Assembly (NCBI GenBank): GCA_963969365.1
Contig: OZ017749.1
Coordinates: 2,914,001 to 2,978,000 of the forward strand
Direction of reading: 5' to 3'
DNA: 64,000 nt
Source of the DNA: Asterochloris sp. CNOR1
Lineage: Eukaryota; Chlorophyta; Trebouxiophyceae; Trebouxiales; Trebouxiaceae
Shown here: one piece after another, positions 25,095-35,067 of the stretch
Position numbering within the stretch: the stretch's first letter is position 1
How the letters are laid out: the number at the start of each line of letters is the position of its first letter
Position numbers and translations under genes: made by a program
Notes under the pieces: generated by a model
The model's input: only the letters and a program-made list of their open reading frames with translations
The model's database searches: none
What the model was told of the DNA's origin: nothing

Positions 25095-28000
25095 TCACCA
25101 GTAATCTTCCTGGTCGCTATCTGCTGATTGCTTGACAGCATCTGACAACATCTGCTCGAGGTGCACATAGATTCCAGTACAAAGATGAGTATATTTGAGC
25201 TGCTGCAAAGCAGTTGCTGCTGCTGACTTGATTGCCTCCCAGTCCTCCAACAAGTGAGCAATCTTGACAATGGCTGCTGCATGCAACCCTTTTACCAGCC
25301 ACACCTGCACATCAACAAGATGTGCACTGCATGATAGCCCTTGTGTGCACTAGGAAGGAACATCAGGAAGGACCACAGACGTAGCAACATGCATGAGCAA
25401 GCCATGACTGGCTTGGCCGCTCACGTTGGGATACACCAGTTCATACATGGGGCACAGCTCCTGTGCAGTCTTCAAGGCAGCTGTCCAGTCATGTCTGATC
25501 TCAATGTAAATCCTGCACCCACAGCAGCGCAACTGTTGACGGTGGTCTCAGCAGCACTTCACACATGTGGCAGACATGCAACAGGAGATCAGTGCAGCAT
25601 CCAGCATGATGGCGAGCTCTGCTGCTTGCCAGACATGGGTGCATCTCATTGTCTAGCCTGCAGCTGCACACATCTTGATGCTCTATTGCCAGAGTCAGAC
25701 AGGTCCCCACTGCTCTTTGCTCTGCTCACCAGGGCTCTGTGCCATGTGCCTGGGAGCAAACAAGCAGCCAGAGTATGCTGCACGCACCTTCCAACATGCG
25801 GCAGCTTTTGTCTGTAATGTGGCTGGCCTGAAGACCCTCTCCAGCGGACTGTATCCCCAACACTGCTTGCAGCTTTGGCATGCATCATCCTGTTGGCTCA
25901 CTGCAGCTTGATAGTTGCCTGGAAGTATGTAGCGGGCGCAAACGCAGGACGCCAAATACGGCTGCACACAAATTCTCCTCTCTGCCACTGCTGTCAGGGC
26001 ACCATAACTCACCTGAAGGCAACCTCCAGCAGGCGCATGCGCCAGATGTGCATTGGACCAAGCACCACGCGAGGTTCTGACTGGGCAAGGTCGTCAACCA
26101 TGGCCAGGATGGTTGGCAGAATACGGCTTGTCTGTGCAACCTCATCAGCCTGGCCACCCCTCAGCTGTGCGAGCATTTGATGGAGCAGCCGCAGCACGTG
26201 AACCAGGCGCCTTGCTGCCAACTTAAGCAGGTCTGCAGGCAGGGGCCAGCGCAAGTTGAGCATTGCAGACTGCGGGCATGAAGAGGTAGATTGCTCCTCA
26301 GCTGGGAAGATCGGCAGCGATGCAGCAGGGCCTAGCACTGGTGGTCGCTTCAGCAACTTACAGGAGTCAGTGCCACTTCTTGTCCAGTGTAGCCCAGCGT
26401 ACATGAGCATAAAAGGGGTGAGACTCACCATGATGGGGTTTGTGCTTGCCCCAGCTCCAGATGTTCGCAGACTTGCACGCCCCAAGCTCAGCAATGGCAG
26501 TTTCACCACCAATTGAGCTCCGAGACTGGGGGACACGTTCACTCTGAAGGACTCCTGTCATGTGAAAAGATCTGCCGCCTGTAAGTCACAAAACAGCCCA
26601 GCTTGGTGATGCTGAGTTGTTGTAGGCAGTACAAGCATTGCAACCAGGGCTGAGTCCCTTTCATCAGCTACATATTGCTTCAAGTTTATCATCAAGGATC
26701 TGTCTGAGCAGATGAGGGCAGTGCGGTCAATGTAACAAGGCAGCTCGACCATGGGTGCAGCACAGCAGATGCAGCCTCATGTATGCGAAATGCAGCTCAA
26801 AGTCAGTGGGGCATGAGCACATGCGGCTGCTGGCGCCAGCAGGTGCCTGGCAGCATTTGGTGCCGCTTGCATTGTGAGGACCACCCAAATCAGAGGGACT
26901 GCCGCAGCTCTTGAGTGTGAGCACTCATCACAGCCTGCACAAGGAAGGACTTCCCAGATGTGAGGGCCCACCAGAGCTCACAATCACGGGTCCCTAGCAT
27001 GGCTTGCTTTCCTGTCAATAACCACACATGAGGACCCACTGCAGCTTGCACCTACGAGGCCATCCCATGTGTGGCTGATCTGGAGTTCCCATGTGTCAGC
27101 AGCAGGTGCTGCGCCTCCATGCGGAGCCAAGCCTGCTGCAGAGCCAAAGCTGCCTGGTAAGAGGCCAAGCCCCAAAACAAAATGCGAGGCCCCACCACAG
27201 CATTCAGACGGCCACCTTGTATCTTCACGCCCAGCAGATTATAGAACCCAGGTGGACAGCAGAACAGCTTGCATCTCTGCCCGCTACTGCTTGCATATCT
27301 GGGAGGCCACCCATAGCTCATCAGGAGCCCCGACCACAGCTGGCATCTGGGAACCCCCCCCCCCCCTCCCCCCCGCGCCCGCCCCCCCACCCACACAGCT
27401 GGAACCTGTGTGGACTTACCACAAGTCACAATCGTGAGTTCCTGATCCACTGGGTCCATGGGGAAGGGCGGCTCATCACATGTGAGCAGGTCGTAATCCT
27501 CTTTAGGCATCAACTCCACGCCGATGCAGCCCGCACTATCAGGCTCGACAGTGGGGAACTCCTGCGTGCAGCATTCATGCTGCTATCCCCATGCGCAGTG
27601 CTGGCAGGAGTAGCTCAAGTACCAGTGCGCTGGCCATAGGACCACGTGCAGCATTCATGCTGCTATCCCCATGCGAAGTGCTGGCAGGAGTAGCTCAAGT
27701 ACCAGTGCGCTGGCCATAGGACCAGTACTGGGCCCCATTGAAGGCTCTCAAGTCCCAGCAAGCTCAGAGATGCTATGAAGTGGCAGAGGTCAATTGGTGG
27801 GCAGCCAATTCACGATGCCAGCAGCGGATGGCTAGTCCACTCAGCCCTTGCACACCCCTCTGCATATACTGTCCAACACAGCAGTGAGGCCGCCTCAATG
27901 AAAGCTTCCCTGCGGAATACAGGCTGTACCTCAAGAACATGCTGAGTGCGCTGCTGCCTTTTGTTGCGGCCGTCGAGTCATGCACTGCACTGCACTGCAG

Positions 28001-30602
28001 AGCTCTCACTGGCCATTTGGGGTCGATGTCAAAGTAATAGTGGTGAGCCAGAATATCCCTGCGCTCCTGCCGGGTGGCTGCCAGCTCAGTGTAGGCAATT
28101 GTGATCTCAGCCCCTGCACCATTGCAGGCAACTTTTGACAAAGGAACCTACGCTCAAGCCTGGAGGCTGCTAGCTGTGCTGCCATCTGAGACCGTGCATC
28201 AATGTCCCGAGCCAATGGTGCACTGCTTTGGCGTCCAGCATGCGTGGCCAGCTGTTTCAAGCAGTGCTCAGCAAGCTTTGCAGGAGGCTGCCCTCTGCTC
28301 TGCCAGGGTGGGGACGCCAGAGACAATGACATCTGGGGGGCTTGCCTGGAGCGATGGGCGCCAGTGCAGTAAACTGGATCCCTGGGCCATCAAATGTCTG
28401 CACAGCATTGGGCGTGCAGGAGTGGTTGATCAAGGCGCCTGTTGTGTGGAGCCCGATACCTGGAGGCAGCAGAGAGCTGTTGACGTCACAGGAGATGGCC
28501 TACAGTGCAATTCCAAGCAAGCATGGTGTCCAGTGGTGACCACAGACTGGTGCCCAGAGCTTGAGAAGCTGCAAAGCCACCCCTTGTGCAGCGCAGCCAG
28601 CCAACAAGGTACACAAACACAGCACAGATTGTTTGGGACGTTGCTGCCGTGATTACCAAGCTGGTGCGCAGAATGCCTGACGTGCCTTTCTACAGCACAC
28701 GCCCAGGCACTGCAGCCACGCTGTGCTGCCAGTCTCCTGTCCCATGGCATGCCCCAACAATGCACTCACCCACAGGTCTGAGCTCCTCATCGCAGATGGT
28801 GTGGACGTTACAGGCAAAACGTGCCAGCAGCTGAGCCACTTCCCTCACATCGATCTGCTCCATGTCTGTCTTGGTGCATTTTGACATGTACTGCCTGCAC
28901 ACCAGCAATTCCAGGACTGAGAAGTGCACCAGGTACTTGGAAAGTGCGGCAGCAGAGCTGCAGGCCAACTGCGAACTGCCTGCACAGCAGCAAAGTCTTG
29001 GCACAAAAAGCAACACAAGCAGGTTGCAACAAAGCAGCAGGCAGACATGGTTTGCGTGCAGAATGGCCTAGTGCCTGCAAAGCTTGCAAAGCAGCGAGAA
29101 GGTGCCCCAGAACTGCTGCAGGCTGACATCAACTGCCTGCACAGCTACAAAGTCAGAAACGCCTGCAAAGCAGCAGGTGGATTGCGTACATCATGGTGGG
29201 GAAGCTGGGCGTGAGAAGCGTGTAGCAGAGAGAGGTAGCAATGCTGCAGGCCGACCTCAACTGCCTGCACGGCAGCACAGCCAGGGAAGCGCACACAGCA
29301 GCAGGACCAGTCTGCAGCGATTCCATCCCAAGCCTTTAGAAACAACCTTAGGCTGCTGCATACAGGACTCCTAGCAGCTGCGGGCAGCTGACCTGACAAA
29401 CACAGCCATGTTGGCACACACCCACGTGCTGGGGCCAAGGGTGTGCTGCCAGGTGGCTGAGGGGCTGTAGTCTCTGGTGGCCCTCCTTCAGGCCCAAAGC
29501 ATGCACCCCACAAGGTTGCGGCAACTGACCTGACAAACATGGCCATCTGGGCATGCATCTGCTTGTTCTTGTCAGCCACCTTGTCCCAGTGGTGCTGCAG
29601 GGACTCCACTGCAGCCCACTGCTTGCCAAATCCTGTGCGCGGATTGTTTCTGCAGAAGCAGCAGCCCACATGGGTCTACCCAGGCCCAGAGTCTACCCGG
29701 GCCGGGTCAGTTCTGCACAAGCGGCAGCCAGGCTTACAAACCCTGCAGAAGCAACACAGGAGCTATCTTTTTGCAGAAGCAGCACAACAAGCGACTGCAA
29801 GGGCGACGGCTCTAAGCATCAGCACAGCTTTAGGCATCAGAGGTGGCCACAGGGAGCAGGAAGTGCAGCAAGCATGGCGTGTGGGGGCCATCAGGCCCAC
29901 AGCGACAGCCAGCAGCAGCCGTGCCTGCAGCACTTGCATGTGATGTTGGCAGTCAGACCTGGCCCTCCTGGAGCACAGCTTTCACCGGCAGAATGTTTCC
30001 AGTTGATAAACTCATGCAGGCAAGGCAGGATGAGCAGGCAGTGCAGGCTGGGCAGGCATTCCCACCTGTTCAGCTGGCGTGCCCACAGCAGGCGGCTTGC
30101 CAGCAGGCAACTGGCTGATGGCACTTTGGGAGCGACCCCCCGCAGGGCGAGACACTCGAACTGGTGATAGGCATTCCAGGCATAGCGCTGCGCGTCTGTG
30201 CTGCTGTATCGGGCCACCTTGCACCTGCAGGCACAGGTGACGGCACCTCATAGCACACACATGTGAATCACAGCGAGGTGTCTGAGCAAGAGGAGGCCCC
30301 CTGGAGGAGGACTCAGGTGGGGCGGGGTGACCTCGAAGACGAGCACAGCTGCTTGATGGCAAACTGAGCGCATTGGTGCATGTCATGGTTACCCACCTGC
30401 TGCAGCGCAAGAGTCTGGTCCCCTGCAGCTCGAGATCCCTTTCGCTTTGGAAAGTCACATCACAGCGCTGAGCGGACGCACTCTCATACAGCGAGGCTAC
30501 CATGGGCCTCTCCACTAGGAAAGTTGTTCCAGCCTCGATCTGGGCATTGGCCACCAGGTGCCTGCCCTTGGAGGTGCTCTGCTCCTGCCTGTAGAGGACC
30601 AT
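25095..30602 (-). CDS. SMYD-type SET/MYND-domain protein (putative protein-lysine methyltransferase)
   Basis: Eleven exons in phase give 529 residues: 30602-30397, 30224-30066, 29649-29530, 28894-28770, 28459-28346, 28113-28010, 27561-27420, 27153-27052, 26232-26013, 25512-25425, 25304-25095. SET signatures are present: GRHLVANAQIEAGTTFL near the start, the pseudoknot motif NHSCTPN in exon 5 (about residue 218) and GAEITIAYTELAATRQERR in exon 6 (about 242-260), in the SMYD3/ASHR1-like order, followed by TPR-like C-terminal helices. These enzymes transfer methyl from S-adenosylmethionine to lysines of histones or other proteins. The MYND finger (exons 1-2, RLLRCSRC then KVARYSSTDAQ) has lost several zinc cysteines. 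Exon 5 ends with a GC donor. Upstream of the ATG, in another frame, about 30677-30603 looks coding, so the true N-terminus may be longer. C-terminus: SDQEDYW. Confidence 0.87.
27354..27388. repeat. C-rich / G-rich tract in a SMYD intron
   Basis: The plus strand is almost pure C (runs of 13, 7, 3 and 7 with single interruptions). On the transcribed sense (minus strand) this is a G-run array beginning about 30 nt inside the intron, downstream of the donor at 27420. It has the pattern of a G-quadruplex-forming sequence. It could also be a homopolymer assembly artefact. Confidence 0.85.
27565..27724. repeat. 80-bp tandem duplication, two copies, in a SMYD intron
   Basis: Bases 27565-27644 and 27645-27724 are the same 80-bp unit with one mismatch seen (cgcagtg versus cgaagtg). 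Copy one abuts the 3' splice site of the exon starting at 27561; the second copy has lost that site's CAG. It must be recent, since it has hardly diverged. Confidence 0.95.
28960..29290. repeat. Degenerate tandem repeats in a SMYD intron
   Basis: Three diverged copies share the core ctgcaggc(c/t)ga...aactgcctgcac at roughly 28970, 29130 and 29250 on the plus strand, inside the intron between exons 3 and 4. On the minus strand the copies resemble the 3' splice region of exon 4 (tgtgcag followed by GCAGTAC). Confidence 0.5.
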
Positions 30603-30796
30603 GGATGGCTGCTGCCAGATCTGGCTGGTTCTTGATCAGGCCGTTCAGGCTCGCATCACTGCCACTATAGGCTCTGTTGACAAAAGAGCAAGATCAGGGC
30701 CATTACAATGAGCAAACCAAGCTCTGCTGTGCGGGGCAAACTAGAGTTTGACCATTTTGAGTACTTCCCGAGTACTTGCTTTTACGTGTTTGAAGC
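30603..30796. promoter_or_regulatory. Compact divergent promoter, SMYD / small plastid protein
   Basis: Only 194 bp separates two outward-facing start codons. Part of it (about 30603-30677, minus strand) reads like protein in a frame that does not join the SMYD ATG, so the usable promoter may be shorter still. Confidence 0.5.
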
Positions 30797-31462
30797 ATGC
30801 ACATGCAGCTGTGCAACCCCTGCTGCTCGGGCCTGCCTGTGAGGTCCACCTCACGGCCGCCTGTCCAGCTCCCCGGCAGGTGGCACCTGCAGAGGCTGCA
30901 GTGCTCTGAAACCGGAGCTACCCAGCCTGCTAGATCCCTGGAGCAGGCAGAGACAGAGCAGGTGTGAGCTTGGGCAACTCTGAACAATGAGGTAAACCAA
31001 CATCTGCCGGTGTGCTCAACTGCACTGCTCATGCAGGACTTTGACGGCTTGACTGCAGAGGAGGACTGGGTGGTGAGCTATTTCTCTTGAGGCTACCAGG
31101 GCACCCGAAAGTATGTTACGATGCCTTCTAGTATCAGCCGGGCCTTACACGCAGGTACCTGGTGGATCTGAGGACTCATTGTCGTCAAACACAGAACTAG
31201 GCAGGGCCGTCAGGGAAGCCTGCGATGAAATTGAGCACCTTGGCCGTTTGGTGAGGCACTGCTGTGCATTGCCCTTGCGGTCCTGCCTGTTGCCACACTG
31301 CTTGCCAATGCAGTGTCCATTGGTCCAAGCACTAAAAGGGCTTGTGGCATGCAGGAAGCAGAGAACCTCCAGAAAGCAGACGAGCTTCTCAGAAAGCTAG
31401 GGTTCAAAGGCAGCATACTTGCTCCAGCACCAGATCAGCAGGAAAATGGTGTAGATGGCTGA
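30797..31462 (+). CDS. Small plastid-targeted protein, 134 aa, unassigned
   Basis: Four exons, all phase 0: 30797-30961, 31037-31072, 31155-31250, 31355-31462. A stop codon lies directly upstream of the ATG, fixing the start. Residues 1-50 (MHMQLCNPCCSGLPVRSTSR...) are rich in Ser, Arg and Pro and nearly free of acid, like a chloroplast transit peptide. The mature part is acidic and helical: DFDGLTAEEDWV, ELGRAVREACDEIEHLGRL, then ENLQKADELLRKLGFKG. There is no transmembrane segment. I recognise no domain; the helical pair ending in a KLGFKG turn suggests a small coiled-coil subunit or assembly factor (inference). It starts 195 bp from the SMYD gene, head to head. Confidence 0.72.
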
Positions 31463-31630
31463 TCGACTGCTCTGACTGCTGCATTGCCTTTGTGTATCTC
31501 AATCCACTGGTCAACTAATGAGCCAACTAATGGGTTGACTCAGGCTGCCGTTCAAGCTACTGACTCGGGTCCTCATTCCTCCGAGTAGGGTGCTGGGCGG
31601 GCACAGTGAGGCCGTCCATATCCAACGGTC

Positions 31631-34600
31631 ATGGCAGCCCTTCAGTGTGCTCTCCTCATGGCTGGCCTGGGCATGGCTGCTGCTCAGCCAGCTGGTGCTC
31701 CAGTTGCCGCCAGTGCTTTCCACCTGCAAGACACCTCAAGTGGCAGATGCATGGACACCATAAACGGCCAGCTGACTGTTGCAGCCGGCTGCAACGTGCT
31801 GTCAACTTCAAAGGTGCGATCAGTTTCTCTTCACAGGCCTTGTACAACCAGGCCAGCTGCAGATGACAGGTGTTTGCCATGTGGCAGGCTTGCCTTTGTG
31901 AATCCATGGAACCTGGTGTGCAGGTGTTTCAGCTGGAAGCTGATGGCTCCCTGGTGCAAAGCGCATCCGGGCTGTGTGTCACACCCGTCAACTACAGTGA
32001 GACATGTGACGAGCAGCATATTGCGAAGCTCTGGCTTGAGGTTCCTGTGGTGCCCTGCAGGCTCCTCGGGAGCAGCCTCCACGGGCAGCAACGTCACCTT
32101 GAGCACCGTGAGCAACATGCTCAGTCACTATTGACTGCCTCACCTGCCATTTGATGAACCCCATATTTCCCTGTACAGGCCTGCCAGGGCGGGACGCCTG
32201 CTTATGCTCAGTTTGAGCTGACACATGGGGGCTCCATAAGGCAAGCTCAGCGGCAGCGTCGGCTGGGGTTCCCCTGCAGGCGGCATGTTGACTACCTGTT
32301 ATGTCAGCCTCACAATTCATGGGCTGCTTCACTCAGCGCCCTGAGCTGCCCGCTGCTGCCCCTGCAGGCACATAGCAAGCGGCCTGGCTTCCCCTCTGTG
32401 CCTCCAAGCATCGTTGAGCGGCCTGCTGGCCCTCACTGCCGGCTGCAATCAGCAGTACCTTCAATGGCAGGCTTACCCTGCCAGCGGGGCATCAGCCTAT
32501 GTGAACCACACTGTGACCGGATTGTGCCTGTACCCTGGAAGTGAGTCGACGCTGTGCACCTCATGTCCTGAAACCCCGCATTTCCTAAAGTGCCTGCCAG
32601 TCTGCACCGCCAGGCACCCTTGCTGCAGATGGCCTATGGGCTGGGACAAGCAGCACAGTTACGGTTTCCAACCAATGCCACATGTGCTCAGACGTTGAGC
32701 TGCTGAGCTGAAGCCTGTTATCTGGCGCAGGTGGCCCTGGAGTGCTGCCAGTGCAGGGAACACCAGTGCAGCTGCAAGGGACCTGCACAGATGAGCTGGC
32801 AGACTTTGTGCTCACTCCCAGCGGCTTTCTGAGGCACCAGTACAGCGGCCTTTGTGCAGCTCTCAACCCTGCCGCGCCAGGGACAGAGCCTGCCTCCCCT
32901 GCTGCTCTGGCCAGCCAAAATGCGGCAGTGGAAAGCGCAGGCGTGGGTGAGACCAGCGCCGTCTTGTTGCCTGCTGGCAACATTGGCACACATGCAGCAG
33001 AGGGCAGCCAACAGTGCAGGCCATGGGGCATAGCTAGAATGGGTTGCAGCCATCAAAACCTCCCAAGCAGCAGCTGGCCGGGCAGATGCTGTTACAGCTT
33101 GCTGCACCTCAGCTGACAGCACTCCGCAGCCTGTGCAGCCAGGCGCGCCACACTGCTACTCACAAGGCACCGCCCTGCCTGCTGGTGGCACTTTCTAGCC
33201 CGCAGCGCAGGACACCCCCTTCTGCCAGTCTGCCAGCTGCCAAGCATGCCCATGGCTGCACTGCAGGCAGCCCAGAGGCCCCTGCACTGCTTAGTGTGGG
33301 CAAACCCAGCCTGCAGAGCAGCACTGCCGGGTCCCAGGGAGCCGGTCTGGCCAACGACGGCAGCCTGTACACCAATGCATCCCAGTGCAGCTCCACGCAG
33401 ACTGCAGGGGCCCAGTACTGGCAGGTGGACCTTGGCAACACCTTCCAGCTCGTCAATATATCAGTCCTGAACAGGTGGGGATCTCTGCAGCAGCAGGGAC
33501 TTCATGGCGCTGCGTTCATGTTTGGCACTGTCAGTCAGCGGGTTGCACAGGGTGCGACCAACACTTTCAGCAGCCTGTGGCAGCACGGCCAGCCGGTACT
33601 TGTGTATGCTGCAACACCAGGACGCCATTCCTGCAGAGCGCTGGGCCTGCTGACGGCGTGGCGGCTACCTGCGCCATTCAAACACCCATCAGTGCACCTG
33701 TGCAGAGACACAAATGCAGTGGGCAACCCTCCCTTCCAGATCTTCGCGGGCAACAGCAACGTGAGTGTGCCCGGGACATACACAGCCCTGGATGGCACAG
33801 CATGCGAAGCCTACCCTGTGGCGTTCACCCAGCCCGGTCAAATCTTAACCACACCCTGCAGCGCTGTGGCACGCTATGTAGTCATAAAGTCCACTGGGGG
33901 CCCGCTGAGCTTCTGCGAGGTCGAGGTGTATGGTGAGTGTGCCTTGAGCAACAGGCCTTGCCGCAGTTGGCGCCGCACACATAAGGAGCATAGACACCCA
34001 GAGCCTGCTGACATTTGAAAGGCAGAGGCTGTTTGCGGCTGCATGTGCTGTGGCTGGCAGCCTACGCATGGGTGGGGAGTGTGGAAGCTTGCTCCAGGCC
34101 GCATCCCTTAAAATCACCTGCAGCAGCCCAGTGTTCTTTGCAGGGTACACGCCAGTTGCGCCAGCCCCCGGGCAAGGGGCTGTGGAGTCTGTGGGCAACG
34201 TCGCTCAGCAGAGTGTGCTGCTGCTGTCCAACACGTGCACAGAGCAATTCACCTTCACCCTAGGAAGTGAGCAGGATGTGCTGCCAAGCTGCCAGTCAAG
34301 CTGTGGCCAGGTCAAGCGCTGGGCCTCTGCCGCCAGCCAGTCACTGCTGTATGGCACAGGCTGCATGCCCCATTCTGCTCAAAGCTGCTGTGTGCCCCCT
34401 CAACTCAGGCAGCGGACCTGAATACTCAACTTTTATTCTCATGTCTTTCCTGTGCAGCTGAGCTAAAGAGCGACACAACAGGCACTTGCCTGACTGCCAC
34501 CAGCCCTCTTCAAGATGCCACGGTGTGTTTGTTGACCTGTGTATGGCTGGTCTGCTGCACCTCAAGACAGGAATGCTTGACTCTCCTGTGTGGCTGCAGG

Positions 34601-34692
34601 GCACCACCTTCTACAATCTGCAATTTGCCACATGCAGTGCGCAGACTGCAGCCAACAAATTTGCATTTACCCTGTATGCCACCCAAGCCTGA
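31631..34692 (+). CDS. Secreted lectin-like protein with discoidin (F5/8 type C) domain
   Basis: Eleven exons in phase give 489 residues: 31631-31813, 31924-31996, 32061-32107, 32179-32240, 32368-32540, 32731-32946, 33267-33474, 33706-33932, 34144-34266, 34458-34522, 34600-34692. Residues 1-18 (MAALQCALLMAGLGMAAA) form a signal peptide. The N-terminal half has repeated Cys-containing short strands (SGRCMDTINGQLTVAAGC, GLCVTPVNY, NQQYLQWQAYP), resembling ricin-type beta-trefoil repeats. Exons 7-8 match a discoidin/F5-8C fold: a conserved start (AGLANDGSLYTN), QYWQVDLGNTFQLVNISVLNR, and the closing RYVVIKSTGGPLSFCEVEVYG. Such domains bind glycans or lipids, so a cell-wall or extracellular sugar-binding role is likely (inference). 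Many Cys suggest disulphides. The exon ending at 32240 uses a GC donor. Confidence 0.78.
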
Positions 34693-35067
34693 GCATGCAG
34701 CTCCCCTTTCATCTTTGCCTTCAATTTGTTGTTGTCAACATGAGTGCCCATATGTTTTGTGCTTCATCCTCACTGGCCAATGTTAACTCCAATCAAGGTG
34801 AAAATTATGTTACACAAGTCACTAACTCTACAAAAAGCTGCTGCTCTTGGACTGAACTTGTCCCAAAATGTGGGGGTCATCCAGGCTCTCTTTGCGTACC
34901 TGCATCAACGCAAAAGGCACAGGCGACTCAGCTACAAGCTGCTGGGACCCCAACAGTCCTACGCCACATTGGGCAGGGGCACTGTATGGCCCCATCGCAG
35001 AAACTGCATTGGTGTCGGAACGAGCTGGCAGCAGCACATCAAGACTCAGAAGCAGACAGTGCAGCCC
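34693..35067. other. Convergent intergenic region
   Basis: This 375-bp stretch lies between the stops of the lectin-like gene (+) and the beta-rich protein gene (-). I see no further gene, repeat or RNA. Two short open frames on the plus strand overlap the region but lack splice support and coding character. Confidence 0.5.
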
